From the NCBI GenBank assembly GCA_045126815.1, contig JBGVPD010000056.1, positions 1 through 48,618 of the forward strand: a stretch of DNA of 48,618 bases. Direction: 5' to 3'. The notes under the pieces were generated by a model. The model saw only the letters and a program-made list of their open reading frames with translations. It was not told where the DNA came from and did no database searches. Shown in pieces: positions 25,798 through 33,985 of the stretch. The position numbers were made by a program, and so were the translations under genes. Source of the stretch: RGIG1995 sp045126815. GTDB taxonomy: Bacteria > Bacillota > Clostridia > Oscillospirales > CAG-272. Position 1 is the first letter of the stretch. Each line of letters opens with the position of its first letter.

Positions 25798-27207
25798 TTA
25801 TTCTGACAAATCTTCAACGAAAAGTTCACGAACACCGTCGTTATTCTGTTCGGAAACAGTTTCTTTTTGGTCGCGTTCTTTTAAGAACTTTTCTGCAACT
25901 TGAGGGAAGAGTGCGTATGAAAGCACGTCTTCATCACATTTTGCAAGGTATTTTGCTTCGATTCTGTATTTGTGAAGTTCGGGTGGGATAAGGTCAGCGG
26001 GACGGCAGGTTATAATGTTTTCGTCGCCGATAACTTTCTTGCGTACTTCTTCGTTAACTTCTCCCGGAAGTTGTCCGTACTCGCCTCTTAAAACGGCTTT
26101 TGATTCTTTTGTTGCCATTTTATAACGTTCACCTGTAAGAACGTTAAAAACAGCCTGACTTCCTACGATTTGGCTTGTAGGAGTAACGAGAGGGGGATAA
26201 CCGAAATCTTTTCTTACTCTCGGAACTTCCTCTAAAACCTCGTAGTATTTATCTTCTGCTTTTGCCTGTTTAAGCTGAGATATAAGGTTGGAAAGCATAC
26301 CGCCGGGTACCTGATAGATGAGGGTGTTGGGGTCAACGTTGAGAACTTTAGGATCAAGAGAGCCTTGTTCTTTAAGTTTTGTTGCGATATTACGGAAATG
26401 AGCTGCCGGCGCTGTAAGCTTTTCAAGATCAATACCCGTATCGTACTCCGTACCCTTAAGCGTTGCCACCATAGCTTCCGTCGAGGGCTGAGAAGTACCG
26501 TTAGCCAAAGGTGAAAGTGCTGTATCAATAATATCAACACCGGCTTGAATAGCCATAAGATAGGTCATTTCGCCCGTACCCGTTGTGTTATGCGTATGCA
26601 AGTGAATGGGTACAGTTACTTTCTTTTTTATAGCCGTAATAAGCGAAAATGCATCGTAGGGTAAGAGGAGGTTTGCCATATCTTTGATACAAATGGTATC
26701 AGCGCCCATATTTTGCAATTTTACGGCAAGGTCAACAAAGTATTCTTCGTTGTGTACGGGGCTTACCGTATAGCTTATTGCAGCTTCAGCTATGCCGCCG
26801 TGTTTTTTAGTAGCGTTCATAGCCGCTTCCATATTTCGAGTATCGTTAAGAGCGTCGAATATTCTTATAACGTCTATGCCGTTTTCAATTGACTTTTTGA
26901 TAAAGAGGTCAACGACGTCGTCCGAGTAATGCTTGTATCCGAGAAGGTTTTGACCGCGGAGAAGCATTTGAAGTTTTGTATCGGGAAGGTTTTTTCTTAA
27001 TGTGCGAAGTCTTTCCCATGGGTCTTCGCCGAGGAAACGCATACAAGAGTCAAAGGTAGCGCCGCCCCAACATTCGAGAGACCAATAACCCGCTTCGTTG
27101 AGAGCTTTACAAGCGGGAATCATATCTTCGATTCTCATTCTTGTAGCGGCTTGAGACTGATGCGCATCACGCAATATTGTATCTGTTATAAAAACTTTTT
27201 TTGACAT
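25798..27207 (-). CDS. oadA: Oxaloacetate decarboxylase carboxyltransferase subunit (OadA-like, no biotin domain)
   Basis: Transfers the carboxyl group of oxaloacetate to protein-bound biotin, the first half of Na+-pumping decarboxylation. The HMGL-like TIM barrel starts with VFITDTILRDAHQSQAATRM, and further family blocks are LECWGGATFDSCMRFLGEDPWERLR and HTHNTTGTGEMTYLMAIQAG with metal-binding histidines. The C-terminal PYC_OADA region (REYGQLPGEVN-like) follows, but the 469-residue chain ends without a biotin attachment domain, which here is a separate gene. A pyruvate-carboxylase 5S subunit is the main alternative, but linkage with oadB and oadG favours the decarboxylase. It is the last gene of the operon. 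Confidence 0.88.
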   Translation of the reverse strand: MSKKVFITDTILRDAHQSQAATRMRIEDMIPACKALNEAGYWSLECWGGATFDSCMRFLGEDPWERLRTLRKNLPDTKLQMLLRGQNLLGYKHYSDDVVDLFIKKSIENGIDVIRIFDALNDTRNMEAAMNATKKHGGIAEAAISYTVSPVHNEEYFVDLAVKLQNMGADTICIKDMANLLLPYDAFSLITAIKKKVTVPIHLHTHNTTGTGEMTYLMAIQAGVDIIDTALSPLANGTSQPSTEAMVATLKGTEYDTGIDLEKLTAPAAHFRNIATKLKEQGSLDPKVLNVDPNTLIYQVPGGMLSNLISQLKQAKAEDKYYEVLEEVPRVRKDFGYPPLVTPTSQIVGSQAVFNVLTGERYKMATKESKAVLRGEYGQLPGEVNEEVRKKVIGDENIITCRPADLIPPELHKYRIEAKYLAKCDEDVLSYALFPQVAEKFLKERDQKETVSEQNNDGVRELFVEDLSE

Positions 27208-27222
27208 AATTTAATACCTCGT

Positions 27223-28407
27223 TTAAGCAAACAAAGCGATGAGAACGCCGGCTGCGATTGCAGAGCCTATAACTCCTGCAACGTTGGGGCCCATAGCGTG
27301 CATAAGCAAGAAGTTGCCGGGATTTTCTTCCTGACCGACTTTCTGTGATACTCTTGCCGCCATAGGAACGGCAGAAACACCTGCGGAGCCGATAAGAGGA
27401 TTGATCTTCTTTCCTTCGGGAAGAAATACGTTCATTAATTTTGCGATAAGAACACCTGAAGCTGTTGCAACACCGAAGGCTACAACACCCATAACGATGA
27501 TCATAATTGTTTTCATTTTCAAGAAAGTAGAAGCTGTTGCCGTAGCGCCGACAGAAATGCCGAGGAATACGGTAACTATGTTCATAAGCTCATTCTGAAC
27601 TGTTTTTGAAAGTCTTTCGCAGACACCGCATTCTTTGAGAAGGTTACCAAACATAAGACAACCTACCAAGGGAGCCGCGCTTGGAACTATGAGGGCTACG
27701 AATATCGTTGTAACGATGGGGAATACGATCTTTTGCAGTCTTGAAACGGGTTTTAATGCCGTCATTGTTATCGAGCGTTCTTTTTTGGTTGTAAGAGCCT
27801 TCATAATGGGAGGCTGAATTACGGGAACGAGTGCCATGTATGAATATGCGGCAACTGCAATAGGACCTAAAAGATGAGGTGCTAATTTTGTGGTAACGAA
27901 TATAGCGGTCGGGCCGTCAGCGCCGCCTATAATACCGATAGATCCTGCCTCCGCCCCTGCAAATCCTAGAAGAATTGCACCTGCATAGGTTGCGAAAATA
28001 CCAATTTGTGCCGCAGCACCAAGTATCATACTTTTAGGGTTTGAAATCAGCGGACCGAAGTCGGTCATAGCGCCAACACCAATAAAAATAAGACAAGGAT
28101 AGATACCGAGCTTAACACCGAGATACAATACGTCAATAAGTCCTATGTTTTTTACGTCTTTAAAAGCAGTCCAGTCAACCTGACCGCCGGCAAAAATTTC
28201 TTCATGGAAAATCCCTGCACCCGGAAGGTTTGTCAAAAGCATACCTATTGCTATTGGGAGAAGGAGAAGGGGTTCAAACTTTTTGCCAATGGCAAGATAA
28301 CACAAAACACAGGCAATTGCAATCATAATAAGATTTTTCCAGCCGTGTTCGACTGCAAAAAATTGATAGAAGCCGGTGTCTTTTAAAAAGTCTAATAATG
28401 CAATCAT
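27223..28407 (-). CDS. oadB: Na+-translocating decarboxylase beta subunit (OadB-type)
   Basis: Integral membrane subunit that decarboxylates carboxybiotin and exports sodium ions. About 394 residues with many hydrophobic segments. Characteristic stretches are GADGPTAIFVTTKLAPHLLGPIAVAAYSYMALVPVIQPP and NPLIGSAGVSAVPMAARVSQ, which carry the conserved Asp, Ser and Asn/Ser residues linked to Na+ transport (named from family knowledge). I placed the start at 28407 because GGAGG lies 7 bases upstream; the longer open frame overlaps the biotin carrier gene and adds 17 unrelated residues. The same family serves methylmalonyl-CoA and glutaconyl-CoA decarboxylases; the carboxyltransferase decides the substrate. 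Confidence 0.93.
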   Translation of the reverse strand: MIALLDFLKDTGFYQFFAVEHGWKNLIMIAIACVLCYLAIGKKFEPLLLLPIAIGMLLTNLPGAGIFHEEIFAGGQVDWTAFKDVKNIGLIDVLYLGVKLGIYPCLIFIGVGAMTDFGPLISNPKSMILGAAAQIGIFATYAGAILLGFAGAEAGSIGIIGGADGPTAIFVTTKLAPHLLGPIAVAAYSYMALVPVIQPPIMKALTTKKERSITMTALKPVSRLQKIVFPIVTTIFVALIVPSAAPLVGCLMFGNLLKECGVCERLSKTVQNELMNIVTVFLGISVGATATASTFLKMKTIMIIVMGVVAFGVATASGVLIAKLMNVFLPEGKKINPLIGSAGVSAVPMAARVSQKVGQEENPGNFLLMHAMGPNVAGVIGSAIAAGVLIALFA

Positions 28408-28423
28408 AGAGAAGCCTCCAATG

Positions 28424-28768
28424 TTATGCGAGAGTGCAGAGAACCGTACCGGTTTCAACAGAGGCGCCTGCCTGAACGCTTAATGAAGAAACGGTGCCGT
28501 CGGAGGGCGCCATGATCTCGTTTTCCATTTTCATAGCTTCAAGAACCATAAGTACGTCGCCTTTTTTTACAGCTTGTCCGTTAGTAACGTTAACTTTAAG
28601 CATCGTTCCGGGCATAGGAGCCGTAATTTGTGTACCGCCGTTATTAGCAACAGGAGTTGAAACAGCGGGTGCCGAGGGGGCGGGAGTAGATTTTATTTCA
28701 TCTTTGTCAATGATTTCAAGTGTGATCTCATAAACGTTACCGTTCACGTTAACTTTGTAAGCTTTCAT
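28424..28768 (-). CDS. Stand-alone biotin carboxyl carrier protein of the decarboxylase
   Basis: A 114-residue biotinyl domain protein. An N-terminal beta region (KVNVNGNVYEITLEII) is followed by a Pro/Ala-rich linker (residues 27-44) and the lipoyl/biotinyl fold with the attachment motif EAMKMEN (77-83, biotinylated Lys80). In enteric OadA this domain is fused to the carboxyltransferase; here it is a separate gene between oadG and oadB, as in methylmalonyl-CoA and glutaconyl-CoA decarboxylase systems. It moves CO2 between oadA and the membrane subunit. The BirA encoded at 25028 is its likely ligase. Confidence 0.93.
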   Translation of the reverse strand: MKAYKVNVNGNVYEITLEIIDKDEIKSTPAPSAPAVSTPVANNGGTQITAPMPGTMLKVNVTNGQAVKKGDVLMVLEAMKMENEIMAPSDGTVSSLSVQAGASVETGTVLCTLA

Positions 28769-28801
28769 AGTGTATACCTCTCTGAAAATAATGATTATAT
28801 T

Positions 28802-29122
28802 TTAAAGTTTTTTAAAGGAAATAACGCGAATAGCGGATATATCGGTTCCGTTTTCTTCGGCAACGGCAGCGCATACTGCTGCTAATATTTCCTGTTTGTT
28901 TTCGATTTTAGTGTTTTGATTTGTTGAAGTTTGGAGTGATACGTTTGCTTCTTTTGTTGCACAAACTTTGTGTTGTTCGATTTTTGATAACAACCAGTTT
29001 GAAAGAGAAACGATAGCGATCAGCAAGATAAGGCCGATAAATACGACTCCTACTCCCAAAATGCATACAAACCAAGTAGCCGGATCGGCTGAAGATTGAG
29101 CTTGGAGCATAAAGGTGTTCAT
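28802..29122 (-). CDS. Decarboxylase gamma-like subunit (OadG family)
   Basis: The 106-residue product has one hydrophobic segment (about residues 15-45: VCILGVGVVFIGLILLIAIVS) near the N terminus, a charged linker, and a C-terminal stretch, KQEILAAVCAAVAEENGTDISAIRVISFKKL, typical of OadG/MmdD-type assembly subunits. It anchors the carboxyltransferase and carrier to the beta subunit. As first gene of the minus-strand operon it has a good ribosome binding site, AAGGAG, 7-8 bases upstream. The start at 29122 is well supported. Confidence 0.82.
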   Translation of the reverse strand: MNTFMLQAQSSADPATWFVCILGVGVVFIGLILLIAIVSLSNWLLSKIEQHKVCATKEANVSLQTSTNQNTKIENKQEILAAVCAAVAEENGTDISAIRVISFKKL

Positions 29123-29151
29123 TGATAATTCTCCTTAAAATTATAGTGTGA

Positions 29152-29181
29152 TTTTATTTGATAAAACCAAATCAAATAAAA
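29152..29181. promoter_or_regulatory. Inverted repeat in the 5' region of the decarboxylase operon
   Basis: TTTTATTTGAT (29152-29162) and its exact complement ATCAAATAAAA (29171-29181) form 11-bp arms with an 8-base centre, 30 bases upstream of the oadG start. It could be a repressor operator or an mRNA hairpin. It is very AT-rich, so chance is not excluded. Confidence 0.4.
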
Positions 29182-29326
29182 ATAAAAAATCAAACTTATT
29201 TTAACATATTTTTGCTTTGAAAAGTGTTATTTTGAAGGATTATTAACAAAAAATTCACATTGTGGTTTTTGTAGGAAGATAATATAAGTAATTGTTCAAT
29301 ATTTGGACGGGAATAGATAATTGTTA

Positions 29327-29355
29327 TTGATAAAAAGCAGGTAATGTGTTATAAT
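29327..29355 (+). promoter_or_regulatory. Promoter of the FAD oxidoreductase gene
   Basis: TTGATA (29327-29332) and TATAAT (29350-29355) are spaced by 17 bases, 35 bases before the ATG. Confidence 0.7.
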
Positions 29356-29390
29356 TTTGGAGAGAAAGAGAGTTTTGCCGGAGGTAAAAT

Positions 29391-30584
29391 ATGTATATAG
29401 ATGAAAAGAGACGCACAGAAATAGTTGACGATTACGACGTAGCGGTATGCGGTGGCGGCTTTGCGGGGATATCTGCGGCGATAGCGGCGGCGAGATGCGG
29501 TAAAAAGACGGTGTTGTTTGAAAAAGAATACGTTTTGGGCGGTCTTGGAACGGCAGGTATAATAACAATATATTTACCGCTGTGTGACGGAATGGGACAT
29601 CAAGTTTCATTCGGAATTGCCGAAGAGCTGTTGAAATTGTCCATAAAGCACGGTAGCGAAGCGGAATATCCTGCAAATTGGCTTGACGGTGTTGGGGAAA
29701 GGAATGAAAACTCTCCCAGATATCGCGTACAGTATAATCCGCATTTGTTTTCTATTTTAGCCGAAAAGCTTTTGGTAAAAGAGGGCGTTAGTATAATGTA
29801 CGGAACGTACGTGGTGTCGACAGAGGTTAAAGACAGCAAAATTACTCACCTTGTAACAGAGAATAAATCAGGAAGACAGGCTTATAAAGTGTGTTCTGTA
29901 GTAGATGCGACGGGAGATTGCGATATAGCGTTATTTTCAGGTGAAGATACAAGGATTTACGGCAAGAAAAACAAACTTGCGGCATGGTATTATTCGGTAG
30001 GTAAGGATGGATATAAGCTTCGCGAACTCGGAGCCGCAGAATTTACCGACAGTGAGATAAATAATTCAACCGAGCTTTTAGCCGATATGCGTTTCAGCGG
30101 TGTTGATGCAAAAGAAATATCGGAAATGGTTATAATGTCACATGCGTCAACTTTTAACGACTTTTTGAAAAAACGCGATACAGATCCTCTTTTTTTGCCG
30201 GTTAATATAATGACAATACCTCAGCTTAGAATGACCAGATGTATAGTGGGTGAGTACACTCAGACTATAGATGAAGAGCATAAATATTTTGAAGATTCAA
30301 TAGGAATGGTCGGGAATTGGCGGAAACGCGGTCCTGTATATGAAGTACCTTTCAGAACGTTGTACGGCAAGAAAATCAAGAATTTGATAACTGCAGGAAG
30401 AACGACGTCGTCAGATGATGAATTATGGGATATAATGAGGGTAATTCCTTGTTGTGCAGTAACAGGACAAGCTGCAGGAACAGCGGCGGCGATGTGTGAC
30501 GATTTTCCGAGTCTTGACGTTAAAAGATTGCAAGAAAAATTAATATCAGACGGTGTTGTTTTACACGTAAAAGATATTATTTAA
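29391..30584 (+). CDS. FAD-dependent oxidoreductase of unknown substrate
   Basis: The 397-residue product begins with a Rossmann dinucleotide-binding motif, YDVAVCGGGFAGISAAIAA, and the ribose-binding acidic residue in KKTVLFEKE. It continues with YVLGGLGTAG and ends with a second FAD block, KNLITAGRTTSSDDELWDIMRVIPCCAVTGQAAGTAAA. This matches the FAD_oxidored (PF12831) group, whose substrates are mostly unknown. No signal peptide is seen, so it is cytosolic. A good ribosome binding site, CCGGAGG, precedes the start. The next gene has its own promoter, so co-function is only suggested by adjacency. Confidence 0.82.
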   Translation: MYIDEKRRTEIVDDYDVAVCGGGFAGISAAIAAARCGKKTVLFEKEYVLGGLGTAGIITIYLPLCDGMGHQVSFGIAEELLKLSIKHGSEAEYPANWLDGVGERNENSPRYRVQYNPHLFSILAEKLLVKEGVSIMYGTYVVSTEVKDSKITHLVTENKSGRQAYKVCSVVDATGDCDIALFSGEDTRIYGKKNKLAAWYYSVGKDGYKLRELGAAEFTDSEINNSTELLADMRFSGVDAKEISEMVIMSHASTFNDFLKKRDTDPLFLPVNIMTIPQLRMTRCIVGEYTQTIDEEHKYFEDSIGMVGNWRKRGPVYEVPFRTLYGKKIKNLITAGRTTSSDDELWDIMRVIPCCAVTGQAAGTAAAMCDDFPSLDVKRLQEKLISDGVVLHVKDII

Positions 30585-30644
30585 CTGTACAGGTCAGAAA
30601 TTGCAAAAAACAGTTGTTTTGTACACTGGGGATTGTTTTTTATA

Positions 30645-30673
30645 TTGTTTTTGAGTAGTATTTTTTATATAAT
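30645..30673 (+). promoter_or_regulatory. Promoter of the deacetylase-fold gene
   Basis: TTGTTT (30645-30650), a 17-base spacer and TATAAT (30668-30673), 46 bases before the chosen ATG. Confidence 0.55.
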
Positions 30674-30719
30674 TCAGACAGATACTTTGTACAAAAAGTC
30701 GAAAAAACGGAGGGGCAAT

Positions 30720-31655
30720 ATGGATAAAAAAGCATTTTTCTTTATTGATGATGTTGTTTGGGTGTTCAGGGATTTGACCCGTCAAAGACCTAAATCTATT
30801 TTTGAACATCATTTTCTCAAATCTTTGAAAGAGACACATGAAAAGACCGGTTTAAAAGTACAGTTCAATTTATTCTACCGTACAGACTATTTTTACGGTA
30901 ATGATGAGTTTTCGCTTTCAGATATGACCGATGCTTACAAATCAGAGTTTGAAGAAAACGCTGATTGGTTGAAGTTTGCTTTTCACGCTAAACAGGAGTT
31001 TCCTGACTATCCTAACATTAATGCAGACTATCAGGATATCAAGGATTTGTTTTTATCTATGGAGAAAGAGGTTATTCGTTTTGCGGGTGAAAAAAGCTGG
31101 GCGAAAAAGGCTCTTTGTACTCACTGGTTGCCTCTGAGTAAGGAAGCCTGCAAGGCATTGTATGACTGCGGAGTTCGTATGGTGTGCAGTACACATGGTG
31201 ATGCGGAAGAATACAACGGGGACGTAAACTCACTCCCTTACGGTCACGCGGCAAGATTATTGCATAACCGTAAACCTGAAACCCGTGTGTATAAACGAGG
31301 CACCCGCGATGTAGCAATTGACCGTTCTGCGTGCGGATATAACCATTTGACCGAAGAAATGTGGGAAGCAACACGTAAAACCTTAGATGCTATCAAGGAT
31401 GAAGAAACAGGTCTTTTGTTCAAGGTTTATTGTAATACGGGTACGATCAATCTATGCAAGAATTTGGATCAAGTTCGCGAAGATATCTGTCCTGCTTTGG
31501 AAAATGAATATTTAGGATTTCTTATTCACGAGCAGTATTATTATCCCGACTATTATGCATATCAGCCGAATGCTGCAGAAAAAATTGATCTTGCAGCAAC
31601 TTTGGTAGCCGATGCAGGTTTTACCTTCATAAACGGCGAGGACCTTGTTAGCTGA
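30720..31655 (+). CDS. Polysaccharide-deacetylase-fold protein, function unknown
   Basis: The 311-residue product starts MDKKAFFFIDDVVWVFRD. The paired Asp (residues 10-11), the His in KFAFHAK (near residue 91) and the His in CTHWLPLS (near 136) occupy the order expected of the NodB-like metal site in the glycoside hydrolase/deacetylase beta-alpha barrel. No secretion signal is present, unlike typical peptidoglycan deacetylases, so a cytosolic substrate is possible. I chose the ATG at 30720 because GGAGGGG lies 5-6 bases upstream; the longer frame would add a 29-residue hydrophobic start inside the promoter. It ends in a strong terminator. Confidence 0.6.
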   Translation: MDKKAFFFIDDVVWVFRDLTRQRPKSIFEHHFLKSLKETHEKTGLKVQFNLFYRTDYFYGNDEFSLSDMTDAYKSEFEENADWLKFAFHAKQEFPDYPNINADYQDIKDLFLSMEKEVIRFAGEKSWAKKALCTHWLPLSKEACKALYDCGVRMVCSTHGDAEEYNGDVNSLPYGHAARLLHNRKPETRVYKRGTRDVAIDRSACGYNHLTEEMWEATRKTLDAIKDEETGLLFKVYCNTGTINLCKNLDQVREDICPALENEYLGFLIHEQYYYPDYYAYQPNAAEKIDLAATLVADAGFTFINGEDLVS

Positions 31656-31689
31656 TTTTATGTTAAATTTAAAACGGTATACCTAATAT

Positions 31690-31736
31690 AAATCCCTTTA
31701 GGGTAGTTATTTATAACTGCTCTAAAGGGATTTTTT
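31690..31736 (+). terminator. Terminator of the deacetylase-fold gene
   Basis: AAATCCCTTTA (31690-31700) pairs with TAAAGGGATTT (31723-31733), with an inner GTTAT/ATAAC extension and a T-run. No T-box signature is visible between here and pheA. Confidence 0.88.
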
Positions 31737-31791
31737 ATGGCGATTTTATCGCGTATTTTTGCATTTTTTAGAAAAAATATACAAAATATTG

Positions 31792-31820
31792 TTGACTTTA
31801 AAAAAAAGTTGTTTTACTAT
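31792..31820 (+). promoter_or_regulatory. Putative promoter of the aromatic amino acid operon
   Basis: TTGACT (31792-31797) and TACTAT (31815-31820) are spaced by 17 bases; a TATAAT at 31820 is spaced too far. The leader to pheA is about 33 bases, too short for a classical attenuator. Confidence 0.5.
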
Positions 31821-31859
31821 ATAATATATTATATATGTACTTATATTAGGAGAGCAAAA

Positions 31860-32948
31860 ATGAACGATCTTCAAAAGGCAAGACAAATAATAAACGATGC
31901 TGACAGAGAGATGGCGCGTTGTTTTGAAATGAGAATGAATGCGGTTAAAGTTATCAGCGATTATAAGAAACAAAACGGTATTCCCGTTGACGATTTTTCA
32001 AGGGAAGAGGAAATGATAAAACGCAATTCCGAGTATATTGAGAATGATGATATTAAGGCTTATTATGTCAGCTTTTTGAAAAATAACATAAAACTGTCAA
32101 AGGATATGCAGCATAAATTAATTGAAGGCATGAGGGTTGCATATAGCGGAGTTGAGGGGGCATTTGCTAATTTAGCAGCACAGAAGATTTTTCCAAGTGC
32201 AACGTGTGTACCTTTTGGTGATTTTAAGGCGGCTTACAGAGCTGTTGAAAAAGGCGAATGTGACTGCGTTTTACTGCCAATTGAAAACAGCCATAACGGT
32301 GATGTTGGAAACGTGCTTGATTTGGCGTTTTTCGGTTCACTGTATATAAACGGTGTATATGAAGCTGAGGTCGTTCAGAATTTGTTGGCAGTTAAGGGTG
32401 CAACAATAGAAGATGTAAAAAAAGTAATAAGTCACCCACAGGCATTGGGACAGAGTGCCTCATTTTTAGAAAAACATAACATTGAAACCGAGGAGTCGGC
32501 AAACACGGCAATAGCGGCAAAGACAGTAGCGCAGATGGGCAGAAAAGATATCGGTGCTGTCGGAAGTGTTGAGGCGGCTGAAAAGTACGGTTTAAACGTA
32601 CTTGCTTCGCACATAAATGAGAGTAATACGAATACTACAAGATTTGCCGTATTCTCAAGATCAAACCGTAGTCCTTCAAAAAATGATGACAGATTTATAA
32701 TGCTGTTTACAGTAAAGAATGCGGCAGGTTCGCTTGGTAAAGCGATATCGGTAATAGGAGAACACGGTTTTAACCTTCGAGCGCTTAAAAGCCGTCCGAC
32801 GAAAGAATTGGTGTGGAATTATTTCTTCTACGTTGAGGGAGAGGGAAACATAAACAGCGCAGAAGGCGAAAAAATGTTAAATGATTTGAAAGAATGTTGC
32901 TCTGACTTAAAGGTTGTCGGAAGCTTTGAGAAAGAGATACACATTTAA
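31860..32948 (+). CDS. pheA: Bifunctional chorismate mutase / prephenate dehydratase
   Basis: Converts chorismate through prephenate to phenylpyruvate for phenylalanine synthesis. From the ATG at 31860 (GGAGAG upstream) the 362 residues divide into an AroQ-type mutase (about 1-88), a dehydratase domain (91-270; MRVAYSGVEGAFANLAA, the NTTRF motif at 258-262) and an ACT regulatory domain (277-360). The ACT motifs known to bind phenylalanine (GALV and ESRP) appear as GSLG and KSRP, so feedback control by Phe is likely but altered. The longer open frame adds 41 residues within the promoter region and is rejected. First gene of the operon. Confidence 0.93.
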   Translation: MNDLQKARQIINDADREMARCFEMRMNAVKVISDYKKQNGIPVDDFSREEEMIKRNSEYIENDDIKAYYVSFLKNNIKLSKDMQHKLIEGMRVAYSGVEGAFANLAAQKIFPSATCVPFGDFKAAYRAVEKGECDCVLLPIENSHNGDVGNVLDLAFFGSLYINGVYEAEVVQNLLAVKGATIEDVKKVISHPQALGQSASFLEKHNIETEESANTAIAAKTVAQMGRKDIGAVGSVEAAEKYGLNVLASHINESNTNTTRFAVFSRSNRSPSKNDDRFIMLFTVKNAAGSLGKAISVIGEHGFNLRALKSRPTKELVWNYFFYVEGEGNINSAEGEKMLNDLKECCSDLKVVGSFEKEIHI

Positions 32949-32971
32949 GGTGTTTGAAAGTAGGGAAAGTT

Positions 32972-33985
32972 ATGATAATACCGGTAAAAACACAAATAGG
33001 TTCATACAATATTTACCTTGAAAGAGGCGCTTTAAGAAAGATTGGAGAGTATTTTAACCTTGACAGAAAGGTTTTGATCGTAACCGATACGGGAGTGCCT
33101 TCTGAATATTCGAAAATTGTTAGTGATGCTTGTAAGGAAGCTTTCATCGTAACGATCGAGATGGGAGAAAAATCAAAGAACATAGATAATTTTAAATATC
33201 TTCTCGAATGTATGGTCAAGAACGATTTTACAAGATCGGACTGTGTTGTTGCGGTTGGCGGCGGGGTAATAGGCGACCTTTCGGGATTTGCGGCATCAGC
33301 ATTTATGAGAGGTGTTGATTTTTATAACGTTCCCACAACCGTATTATCTCAGGTCGATTCGTCGATAGGCGGAAAAACGGCGGTTGATTTTATGGGTGTA
33401 AAAAATATAGTCGGCGCATTTTATCAACCTAAAGGCGTTCTTATTGATTCGGATACGTTAAAAACCTTGCCTGACAGACAGATATCTAATGGGCTTTCCG
33501 AGGCTTTAAAAATGTCGTTGACAAGCGATCCCATACTTTTTGATGTTTTTGAAAACAAAGATGTTTTAGCCAATATTGATAAAGTAATTGAACGTTCGCT
33601 TTATATAAAAAAATACGTGGTTGAGGAAGACGAAAAGGAAAAAGGACTTCGCAGAATACTTAATTTTGGGCATACATTAGCTCATGCAATAGAGTCTGTG
33701 AATGATCTTGACGGGTTGTATCACGGGGAATGTGTTGCGATCGGAATGGTGTATATGTGTTCGGACGAGGTAAGAGAACGCTTGATACCTATTTTGAAGA
33801 AGTTAAGACTTCCCACAGAGACTTCTTTGAGTGCAGAAGAGTTGATTTCGTTATGCAAACACGATAAGAAGGCAGACGGCGAGAAAATAACGGTAGTATT
33901 TGTCAGCGAGGTAGGAAAAGCCGAACTCAAGAAAATGAAATTTGACGAATATGAAAAATTAGTAAAGAGGGTACTTGAAAGATGA
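32972..33985 (+). CDS. aroB: 3-dehydroquinate synthase
   Basis: Second shikimate-pathway step, cyclising DAHP to 3-dehydroquinate with NAD and a divalent metal. Motifs are VVAVGGGVIGDLSGFAASAFMRGV, VPTTVLSQVDSSIGGKTAVDF and the metal-binding LNFGHTLAHAIE and YHGECVAIGM. Of two possible starts I prefer the ATG at 32972 (AGGGA 7-8 bases upstream) over TTG at 32954, giving 337 residues. The stop overlaps the aroC start by ATGA. Confidence 0.94.
   Translation: MIIPVKTQIGSYNIYLERGALRKIGEYFNLDRKVLIVTDTGVPSEYSKIVSDACKEAFIVTIEMGEKSKNIDNFKYLLECMVKNDFTRSDCVVAVGGGVIGDLSGFAASAFMRGVDFYNVPTTVLSQVDSSIGGKTAVDFMGVKNIVGAFYQPKGVLIDSDTLKTLPDRQISNGLSEALKMSLTSDPILFDVFENKDVLANIDKVIERSLYIKKYVVEEDEKEKGLRRILNFGHTLAHAIESVNDLDGLYHGECVAIGMVYMCSDEVRERLIPILKKLRLPTETSLSAEELISLCKHDKKADGEKITVVFVSEVGKAELKKMKFDEYEKLVKRVLER

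Noticed and set aside
31656..31859. T-box or leader-peptide attenuator before pheA
   Set aside because: No T-box GGTGGnACCGCG-like sequence or Phe/Tyr-rich leader frame; the hairpin present ends the preceding gene.
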